Source: Collinsella sp. (GTDB lineage: Bacteria; Actinomycetota; Coriobacteriia; Coriobacteriales; Coriobacteriaceae). From it: a DNA stretch of 21,995 nucleotides. The notes beneath the pieces were generated by a model, which searched no databases, was not told the origin of the DNA, and saw only the letters and a program-made list of their open reading frames with translations. Numbering within the stretch: the stretch's first letter is position 1; each line of letters begins with the position of its first letter. Location: contig DXZW01000019.1 of the NCBI GenBank assembly GCA_019419455.1, positions 1 to 21,995 of the forward strand. Direction: 5' to 3'. A program made the position numbers and the translations under genes. Of this stretch, positions 6,547 to 13,300 are shown in pieces.

Positions 6547-7809
6547 ATGGCTGGGCTGAGAGACGTCGGCGTCTCGTTGAAATCAAAAACAGTGCGGTCA
6601 ATCAGGCTCGCGGAACTTCTGGTTGCGCAGCTGTGCACGTATTCGATGCTGTCGGCGCTGTGCTTTGCGTATCCGCTTTACTTGTTCGATTGCAGCGGAT
6701 CGTCAACGTTATATGGCGCCGCCGTGGCGATAGCGTTCATACCCGGCGTACTCGCAACTCCGATTGGCGGAATCTTGGCGGATAGGGGAAGACATCGCGA
6801 GGCCCTCGTGGCCCTCGGCATTGCTCTGATGACTGCATCACTGCTGTCTATCCCCATGAAGCACTCATTGCCTCTTGCGGTCGTCGTAGTAGCGATACTT
6901 TGTGTTCAATATGGCGCTCAATCGCTGCTAAAGCCAATACTCCAAATTGAGACGGTGCGCATGGCGGGTGAAAAGAAGGTTGAGCGGGCCACTGCATTGG
7001 TTTCGCAGGTGACCATGGTGAGCAATATCTTGGGTCCTGTGGTCGGGACGGCAGTCTATGGGTGCTTTGGCATCGATGCTCTTTGCACAATCGCGTCGGT
7101 AACGTTTGCGATTTCAGCTCTGTTGTTTGGTGGCGTACTCAAGCAAAATGCCTCATCTGAAACGATGGGAGACGGCGCGACTCGTACGACATGCCGAAAC
7201 GATTTTCGGGAGTCGATTCGGTATCTGTTGCAAAATGCATCATTGGTCGCTGTGATTTTGCTTGCGGCAGTTTTGAACCTTGCGTTGGTTGGGCTAACGA
7301 TTGGCGCTCCCATTATTGTTACAAAGCATCTCGGCATGCAATCGTCCTGCGTTGGGATAGTTGAGGTTGCTCTGGGCCTGGGTGGTCTTACCGGCAGTGG
7401 CTTGGTCGGCATTTGGCCGCATCGTTTTTCTTTCAATGGCATATGTCGATATGTTGCGATGATCTGTTTTGGAGTCGCGCCGATTATTGTTACGCTGCTG
7501 TTCGGCGTAGATGTATGCGTGTTCACCGTGTTTGCGGTTGGTTCGGCATGGATCATGGTGTGGGCAAGCATTGCGTCGGTTGAAATCATCGCGTTTGTTC
7601 AGCGGGTAGCGCCGACTGAGCTCTGCGGAAAAGTGCTTTCGGTCGTTTACGTGGTCCTTTCCTGCGCAACACCTATCGGCCAATTGACGTACGGGGTTGC
7701 ATATGATCGATGGGCACCGGCGATTGTATTCGCAGCCATGTTGGCGGTGCTGACGTTGACGACGGCGCTGTTTTATCGTCTGAAAAATCGCTTGCGGCGA
7801 TTGTCTTAA
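6547..7809 (+). CDS. MFS transporter, probable drug/metabolite efflux
   Basis: This 420-residue protein has about 12 hydrophobic segments in two halves and the MFS loop 2-3 signature at residues 74-84 (GGILADRGRHR). The general pattern resembles the MFS_3/EntS-type efflux group. I chose the ATG at 6547 over the one at 6469 because AGGGGGTGGG lies directly upstream and the longer form would run through the second operator. The tetR gene, two operators and a hairpin upstream indicate substrate-induced expression. The third positions are less GC-rich than in neighbouring housekeeping genes, a mild hint of transfer. The substrate is unknown. Confidence 0.85.
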   Translation: MAGLRDVGVSLKSKTVRSIRLAELLVAQLCTYSMLSALCFAYPLYLFDCSGSSTLYGAAVAIAFIPGVLATPIGGILADRGRHREALVALGIALMTASLLSIPMKHSLPLAVVVVAILCVQYGAQSLLKPILQIETVRMAGEKKVERATALVSQVTMVSNILGPVVGTAVYGCFGIDALCTIASVTFAISALLFGGVLKQNASSETMGDGATRTTCRNDFRESIRYLLQNASLVAVILLAAVLNLALVGLTIGAPIIVTKHLGMQSSCVGIVEVALGLGGLTGSGLVGIWPHRFSFNGICRYVAMICFGVAPIIVTLLFGVDVCVFTVFAVGSAWIMVWASIASVEIIAFVQRVAPTELCGKVLSVVYVVLSCATPIGQLTYGVAYDRWAPAIVFAAMLAVLTLTTALFYRLKNRLRRLS

Positions 7810-7925
7810 CGCGCTGGGGCACCGTTGCTCTGCGGAAGCGAATGTCCTGGCGCGTTGGAACACCCTTGCATGGGCACGTCTCTCTTTCGTCTAAAATATC
7901 GTGCAGACGAAGGAGGGGCATGCCC

Positions 7926-8783
7926 ATGATCAAGATGTTCGCGAGTGACTTAGACGGAACGCTGCTGAACGCCCTGCACGAGGCGGATGGGACCATCCGC
8001 CGTGCCATTCGCGAGCTGACCGAGGCCGCCCTGCATGTGGTTCCCGCGACCGGACGCTCGACGCTGCCGATCGGCGAGCATGGCTTTACGGGCCTGGCGC
8101 TTGACGCCTGCTGCTCCAATGGATCCATCGTGCGCGACAGCCATGGCGAGGTGCTCAAGACCTGGACCATCGACCCGCAGGTCACTGAGGAACTGCTCAA
8201 GGCGTTCCCGGACATTTGCTTTGATTGCTCCACGCCCGATGGCATGTTTTCGAGCGGTTCGTTCGAGATGCATCAGGCGGGCTTTAAAAAGGACGGCCCC
8301 ATCAAGCGCATCGTGATGCGCGGCATGCGTGCGCGTGGCGGGTACCACGAGGAGCAGTATTTCGACCAGTCGATCGGTGACATCCTGCGCCACGATGTGT
8401 GCAAGATCAACTGCCGCGTGACCTCGCCCGAGCTGGAGCGTGACCTTAAGGCATATTTGGCCGAGCGATCGGACCGCGTGGTCAATGCGCCGTTCGATCC
8501 GGTGATGTTCGAGATCACGGACGTGGCGTGCAACAAGGGCGAGAGCGTGGCCTGGCTGGCGGGCTACTACGGTATTGCCGAGGATGAGGTCGCGGTCTAC
8601 GGCGACGGCGGCAACGATATCGCCATGCTCAAGCGTTTCCGCCACAGCTACGCGACCAAAAACGCAAGCGATGCAGCCAAGGCCGCCGCGAGCGCGACCA
8701 TCGGCAGCTGCATGGCCCACGCCGTCCCCAAACACATGCTCGCCACCATGCATAAGCAGAGCTCCCGCACCATCATTGAATAA
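7926..8783 (+). CDS. Cof-type HAD-superfamily phosphatase
   Basis: The HAD motifs are clear in this 285-residue protein: motif I SDLDGTL with nucleophile D8 and acid D10, motif II ATGRS (T42), motif III K204, and motif IV GDGGNDIAM with D227 and D231. The C2-type cap between motifs II and III places it in the Cof/YbjI-like group, which dephosphorylates sugar phosphates and other small phosphorylated metabolites; the substrate cannot be read from sequence. AAGGAGG (7910-7916) is nine bases before the ATG at 7926 and only three before an in-frame ATG at 7920, so I prefer 7926. It appears to be a single-gene unit. Confidence 0.88.
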   Translation: MIKMFASDLDGTLLNALHEADGTIRRAIRELTEAALHVVPATGRSTLPIGEHGFTGLALDACCSNGSIVRDSHGEVLKTWTIDPQVTEELLKAFPDICFDCSTPDGMFSSGSFEMHQAGFKKDGPIKRIVMRGMRARGGYHEEQYFDQSIGDILRHDVCKINCRVTSPELERDLKAYLAERSDRVVNAPFDPVMFEITDVACNKGESVAWLAGYYGIAEDEVAVYGDGGNDIAMLKRFRHSYATKNASDAAKAAASATIGSCMAHAVPKHMLATMHKQSSRTIIE

Positions 8784-8813
8784 TGTGACAAAGGGACTGC
8801 CCCTTTGTCACAT
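8783..8813. repeat. Stem-loop element with ACTGC loop, copy A
   Basis: ATGTGACAAAGGG (8783-8795) pairs perfectly with CCCTTTGTCACAT (8801-8813) around the loop ACTGC. It starts on the last base of the HAD stop codon. No T run follows. Related elements lie at 9090-9134 and 9497-9527. It could end the HAD transcript by blocking or Rho-related action, or be a REP-like dispersed repeat. Confidence 0.7.
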
Positions 8814-9089
8814 GGGAGATACCGGCTTTTGGCGTATAGGACTGTCACGCTTTCGCCACCAACAAATTTCGAGTTATTCGGCCTGTCGGAGGTCGTTAAA
8901 TGGCTAAAGATGCCCTCTCGGGAACATTCATGCCTCTAATGGTGTTTGATTCGGTGACGTAAGTGCGCAAATGGGCATGTATACGCTCAAATAAGGACAA
9001 AAACCCTCAGATAATCCCGGCGGTGCATTTATACAAAACCAGTAGCGTGGCCGAATAAATCGAAAAATGTAGTTGGCAGTTCGGCGACA
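8814..9089. other. Intergenic stretch with no supported gene
   Basis: No open frame with a ribosome site or recognisable domain was found on either strand. The base composition is lower in GC than the flanking genes. The stretch leads into the second stem-loop element and the small-peptide locus. Confidence 0.5.
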
Positions 9090-9134
9090 AGCTCGGGTAT
9101 GGCAAAGGAACTGCTCCTTCGCCATACCCGAGCT
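9090..9134. repeat. Stem-loop element with ACTGC loop, copy B (long stem)
   Basis: A 20-base arm (9090-9109, beginning AGCTCGGGTATGG) pairs at 19 of 20 positions with 9115-9134 around the loop ACTGC. The core AAAGGA/TCCTT matches copies A and C, with GGG/CCC replaced by GGA/TCC on both sides, so the stem is kept by a paired change. It sits about 27 bases upstream of the -35 region of the small-peptide gene. Confidence 0.7.
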
Positions 9135-9160
9135 CCGATCTTCTGAAATGCGAACAAACA

Positions 9161-9190
9161 TTCGCATATCTAACTGCGCTTTGATAGAAT
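9161..9190 (+). promoter_or_regulatory. Promoter of the small-peptide (toxin-like) gene
   Basis: An extended -10 element, TGATAGAAT (9182-9190), with a weak -35 TTCGCA (9161-9166) 18 bases upstream. Transcription would begin near 9197, right at the GTTGACGGCAG block (9198-9208) that is complementary to 9435-9445. The assignment rests on the good -10 and on the placement of this block. Confidence 0.5.
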
Positions 9191-9197
9191 CGGTATC

Positions 9198-9246
9198 GTT
9201 GACGGCAGTTCCATGTGCCGGGCAGCGCCCTCCATCTGATGGGAGG
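9198..9246 (+). promoter_or_regulatory. Structured leader with anti-Shine-Dalgarno hairpin
   Basis: CCTCC (9229-9233) is complementary to the ribosome site GGAGG (9242-9246) across an 8-base loop, so the start region can be closed. Two further blocks pair with the far end of the same transcript: 9198-9208 with 9435-9445 (11 of 11) and 9220-9229 with 9407-9416 (10 of 10). Such nested long-range pairing keeps toxin mRNAs of type I systems untranslated in known cases such as hok. Confidence 0.5.
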
Positions 9247-9254
9247 TGATGCCC

Positions 9255-9380
9255 ATGACCGATTTGATTGATTTCGTGAGGCTCCTGACCGCATTGGTCT
9301 CGCTTCTTACGACGCTTATCGGACTTTCCGAGGTACTCAAGCAACGCTCGAAGCGTAACAGAAGGGGTCGCCGCCGCTAA
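9255..9380 (+). CDS. 41-residue membrane peptide, putative type I toxin
   Basis: The peptide has a short N-terminus (MTDLID), one hydrophobic helix from about residue 7 to 25 (rich in Leu, Thr, Val) and a very basic C-terminus (LKQRSKRNRRGRRR). This is the layout of small membrane toxins of type I toxin-antitoxin systems (Fst, TxpA, holin-like toxins). GGAGG (9242-9246) is eight bases from this ATG; another in-frame ATG at 9249 is too close to it. The ribosome site is covered by an anti-Shine-Dalgarno sequence, the leader pairs with the 3' region, and a minus-strand promoter faces the gene. I cannot name a family. A small regulatory or phage-derived membrane peptide is the alternative. Confidence 0.55.
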   Translation: MTDLIDFVRLLTALVSLLTTLIGLSEVLKQRSKRNRRGRRR

Positions 9381-9392
9381 GGCGTTGACCCC
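9364..9392. other. Hairpin overlapping the end of the toxin-like gene
   Basis: GGGGTC...CGCC (9364-9375) pairs with GGCG...GACCCC (9381-9392), 10 of 12 positions, spanning the stop codon at 9378-9380. It may protect the mRNA end or form part of the shared terminator region of the convergent transcripts. Confidence 0.45.
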
Positions 9393-9393
9393 C

Positions 9394-9442
9394 TAAAACA
9401 AGCAACGGCGCTGCCCAGCCAGCTACAACTTGGGCTGCCGTC
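9394..9442 (-). ncRNA. Candidate antisense RNA (antitoxin) opposite the toxin-like mRNA 3' end
   Basis: A minus-strand promoter at 9449-9477 would start an RNA near 9442. The first about 37 bases fold into a hairpin (ACGGC/GCCGT arms, 9405-9409 with 9437-9441, plus inner GCCCA pairs), followed on the minus strand by TGCTTGTTTTA, a U-rich run suitable for termination near 9394. The RNA would be fully complementary to the 3' part of the toxin-like mRNA and would share its first bases (GTTGACGGCAG) with the 5' end of that mRNA. The 3' end is uncertain; readthrough into the coding region is possible. Confidence 0.4.
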
Positions 9443-9448
9443 AACACT

Positions 9449-9477
9449 ATTCTACCCATGAATGACATTTTGGACAA
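9449..9477 (-). promoter_or_regulatory. Minus-strand promoter for the antisense RNA
   Basis: On the minus strand TTGTCC (9477-9472) is followed after exactly 17 bases by TAGAAT (9454-9449). The -10 is identical to that of the convergent toxin-like gene. No coding region follows on this strand, so the product would be a non-coding RNA directed against the small-peptide transcript. Confidence 0.55.
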
Positions 9478-9496
9478 TCGGTAATGCCGCCGTGGG

Positions 9497-9527
9497 ATGT
9501 GACAAAGGGACTGCCCCCTCGTCACAT
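9497..9527. repeat. Stem-loop element with ACTGC loop, copy C
   Basis: ATGTGACAAAGGG (9497-9509), loop ACTGC, and CCCCTCGTCACAT (9515-9527), pairing at 11 of 13 positions. The left arm and loop are identical to copy A. Copies A and C, in the same orientation, bracket the gene-poor region that holds the toxin-like locus. Confidence 0.65.
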
Positions 9528-9552
9528 TCTAAATATTGCCTTTACGTGTTGA

Positions 9553-9597
9553 TGCACACGGTGTGCAATAATACTCGCACTGTGCAATAGCGCACAG
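9553..9597. promoter_or_regulatory. Two operator-like palindromes upstream of a TetR gene
   Basis: TGCACAC-G-GTGTGCA (9553-9567) and CTGTGC-6 bases-GCACAG (9580-9597) share the half site TGTGC/GCACA and lie 22 to 66 bases before the TetR start codon. TetR regulators commonly bind such sites ahead of their own gene, so autoregulation of the tetR-activase operon is likely. No convincing -35/-10 pair was found. Confidence 0.5.
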
Positions 9598-9618
9598 GCT
9601 GAGTAACAAGGAGGACGC

Positions 9619-10329
9619 TTGTCCCAGCTCGAGAAATGCGATCGCCGGTCCCTTCGATCGCAGCGTGCCCTTCGCCAGGCACTTGCCAGCGAGCTTGCCG
9701 AAAGCGGCGACCTTTCGCGCATTAATGTCGCGTCGCTCACCGAGCGCGCTGGCCTTACGCGCCGCACGTTCTATTCGCACTACCGCGATATCCCCGACTT
9801 TATCAATCAAATCGAGGACGGCTTGCTGGCCGAGATCCGTGAGCGCATTGAGCTCATCACCGCAGCTCATCTGCCTGATCTCTATCACAACATCGATGAG
9901 CTCGAGCCGGCGCCCGGTTCGGTTGAGCTGCTGCGTTATCTTGCGGCCAACCGCGACTTAATCGGTGCGCTGCTGGGTCCGGGCGGCGACCAGGCCTTCA
10001 TTAAAAGGATCATTGACACCGCGCGTGAGGCTGTGGTGCCGCGTGCGCAGACGGGCATTTTGGGCCTGGCGCTGGGCACGTTCTTTGACTACTACGTCAC
10101 CTACGTCGTGAGTGCCGAGGTCGGCATGATTCAGCGCTGGTTTGAGCGCGGGCTTACCGAATCGCCCGAGGCCATGGCGCGCATTATGACGGTGCTCGCT
10201 TTTGTGCGTCCTGGTGACCTGTATGGCCAACCCATCGATATCAACGTGCCGGAATACGGCATGAAGCTATTGAACTTGCAACTCGAGGACGCGGCCGACA
10301 CCGCCGCAACCGTCGAGTCCAACAACTAA
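9619..10329 (+). CDS. TetR-family regulator of the activase operon
   Basis: The protein has 236 residues with an N-terminal helix-turn-helix at about 36-63 (INVASLTERAGLTRRTFYSHYRDI), preceded by a basic arm (RRSLRSQRALRQAL), and a helical C-terminal domain ending in an acidic, Ala-rich tail. The start is TTG: AAGGAGG (9608-9614) is four bases upstream and no ATG is near. The stop is 12 bases before the giant activase gene, so the two are co-transcribed. Two palindromes upstream suggest autoregulation. The ligand is unknown; an acyl-CoA or a related acid would fit the neighbour, as an inference. Confidence 0.87.
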   Translation: MSQLEKCDRRSLRSQRALRQALASELAESGDLSRINVASLTERAGLTRRTFYSHYRDIPDFINQIEDGLLAEIRERIELITAAHLPDLYHNIDELEPAPGSVELLRYLAANRDLIGALLGPGGDQAFIKRIIDTAREAVVPRAQTGILGLALGTFFDYYVTYVVSAEVGMIQRWFERGLTESPEAMARIMTVLAFVRPGDLYGQPIDINVPEYGMKLLNLQLEDAADTAATVESNN

Positions 10330-10341
10330 GAGGAGAGACAG

Positions 10342-13300
10342 ATGAGCAAACTCGTCGAGGGCATTAAGGACCGCATGGTTGCTGCCGCACGCGAGGCCGC
10401 GCCCGCCGTGGTGGACGCTGCGCACAAGGCCGCGACCGCGGCAGCCGAGAAAGTTGCCGAGGCAGTTGCCGATGCCAAGAACGCGGCAGGGGAGACGTCC
10501 ATCGCTAGCGAGCCCGCCACCGCCGCTGAGCCCGTAGCCGCCGCCCACGCCCCCGAAGGCGCGATCTTCAACCCCGAGAACGCTCGTGGCAACCTGCACC
10601 TGGGCATCGACGTGGGCTCCACCACCGTTAAGCTCGCCGTGCTCAACGATGACAACCAGATCGTCTACGCCAAGTACCAGCGCCACCACACCGACGTCCG
10701 TGCCTGCGCCCGCGACCTGTTCGAGGGTGCTGCGACTGTGCTGCCGGCTGCCCAAATTACCTGCGCCATCACCGGTTCGGGCGGTCTGCTGCTCTCCCAA
10801 TGGCTCGACCTGGAGTTTGTCCAGGAAGTCATCGCCAGCAAGCGTGCCGTCGAGACCCTCATCCCGGCCACCGACGTCGCCATCGAGCTGGGCGGCGAGG
10901 ACGCCAAGATCATCTACTTCGACAACGGCATCGAGCAGCGCATGAACGGCACCTGCGCCGGCGGCACTGGCGCGTTCATCGACCAGATGGCCACTCTGCT
11001 GCACACCGACGCCAGCGGCCTCAACGAGCTCGCGGCCAACGCCACCACCATCTATCCAATCGCCAGCCGCTGCGGCGTCTTTGCCAAGACCGACGTCCAG
11101 CCGCTGCTCAACGAAGGCGCCCGCCCCGAGGACGTGGCGGCCTCCATCTTCCAGGCTGTCGTGACCCAGACTATCTCGGGCCTGGCGTGCGGCCGTCCCA
11201 TCCGCGGCAACGTCGCCTTCCTGGGCGGCCCGCTGCAGTACCTCTCCGAGCTGCGCCACCGCTTCTACCTTACGCTCAACCTGGACGAGGAGCACCGCAT
11301 TGTGCCCCAAAACGCTCACCTGTTTGTGGCGAGCGGCGCCGCCATGGCGCATGAGTCCAACAAGCTCAGCACGTTCCCGCAGCTCATCGAGGCTATCGAT
11401 GCCCTGGGTGACACACAGGGTGCCGAGGTCGAGCGCCTGGATCCGCTCTTTGCCACCGACGAGGACTTCGCCGAGTTCAAAACCCGCCACGACCAGGAAG
11501 TCGTCCCCAAGGGCAAGCTCGACGGCTACACCGGCCGCGTGTTCATTGGCATCGACGCCGGTTCCACCACCATGAAGGCCGCGCTCGTAGGCGAGGACGG
11601 CCAGCTGCTGCATACCTGGTATGGCAACAACAACGGCGACATCCTGGGTACGGCCAAGGTCATCATGGCCGATTTCTACAACCACATCCCCGCCGGCTGC
11701 ACCATCGGCCACGTGACCACCACGGGCTACGGCGAGGCGCTGCTCATCGAGGCCCTCAAGGCCGATTCCGGCGAGATTGAGACCGTTGCGCACCTGCGCG
11801 GCGCCAAGGCATTCCTGCCCGGCGTTGAGTTTATCCTGGACATCGGTGGCCAGGACATGAAGTGCCTGCGCGTCAAGGACGGCGTTATCGAGCACATCAT
11901 GCTCAACGAGGCCTGCTCGTCGGGTTGCGGTAGCTTTATCGAGAGCTTCGCCGTCTCTATGAACATGGACGTGCGCGCGTTCGCCGATGCCGCCATCCAT
12001 GCCAAGGCCCCGGTCGATTTGGGCAGCCGCTGCACGGTCTTTATGAACTCGCGCGTTAAGCAGGCGCAAAAGGAAGGCGCCACGGTGGGCGACATCGCGG
12101 CCGGTCTGTCCTATTCCGTCATCAAGAATGCCCTGTTCAAGGTTATTAAGCTGCGCGACCCCAAGGAGATTGGCAGCCAGGTGATCGTTCAGGGCGGCAC
12201 CTTTATGTCCGACGCCACGCTGCGTGCGTTTGAGCAGCTCACCGGCGTGCATGCCGTGCGCCCAGACATCGCCGGCTGCATGGGCGCCTATGGTGCGGCC
12301 CTGCTCGCCCGCGATCGCGCCGGTGCCGATGGCACCTCGACCATCCTTTCGGCTGAGGACATCGCGCACCTTACCGTGACGCAAAAGCATGTCCGCTGCG
12401 GCCGTTGCTCCAACAACTGCCAGCTCACCGTCAACGACTTTGGCGGCGGCAGGCGCTTCATTACCGGCAACCGCTGCGAGAAGGGCGCCGGCCACAAAAA
12501 GCAGAAGACCGAGGCCCCCAACCTCTTCAAAAAGAAAAACGAGCTGCTGTTTAACCGCGAGGTGCTGAGCCCCGATGAGGCCCCGCGCGGTACCGTCGGC
12601 ATTCCGCGCGCGCTCAACATGTACGAGAACTACCCCTTCTGGCACGCGTTCTTTACGCGCTTGGGCTTTAGCGTGCAGCTGTCCGACCAGTCGAGCAAGA
12701 AGACCTACCAGGCGGGCATCGAGTCCATGCCGTCCGAGAGCGTGTGCTATCCGGCCAAGATGAGCCACGGCCACGTGATGAACCTTATCGACCGTGACGT
12801 CGACTTTATCTGGATGCCGTGCGTGCGCTGGGAGCGCAAGGAGGATCCGACCGCCGGTAACTGCTATAACTGCCCCATCGTCATGAGCTACCCCACGGCG
12901 CTGGCGCTCAACATCGACGAGATCCGCGAACAGAACATCGAGTTCCTGTATCCGTTTGTGCCGTATCACGATAAGACCGAGCTCAAGCGCCGTCTGTACC
13001 AGGTGCTCGCCGTCGACCGTGTGGCCGATGCGCAAGCCGGTCGCGGTCGCGTGCGCGGACCCAAGATCACGCGCTCCGAGGTCGATGCCGCCGTCAACGC
13101 TGCCTTTGAGGCCGATGCGCGTTTCCACGAGGATGTCCAGACCATGGGCGAGGAGGCTCTTAAGTGGGTCGAGGACCACGGCGGCCACGGCATCGTACTC
13201 GCCGGTCGTCCCTACCATAACGACCCCGAGATCAACCACGCCCTGCCCGAGCTTATCTCGAGCTTTGGCTTTGCGGTCTTTACCGAGGATTCGCTCGCGC

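Noticed and set aside
9249..9254. Upstream ATG for the small membrane peptide
   Set aside because: It is only two bases from the GGAGG ribosome site; the ATG at 9255 has normal spacing.
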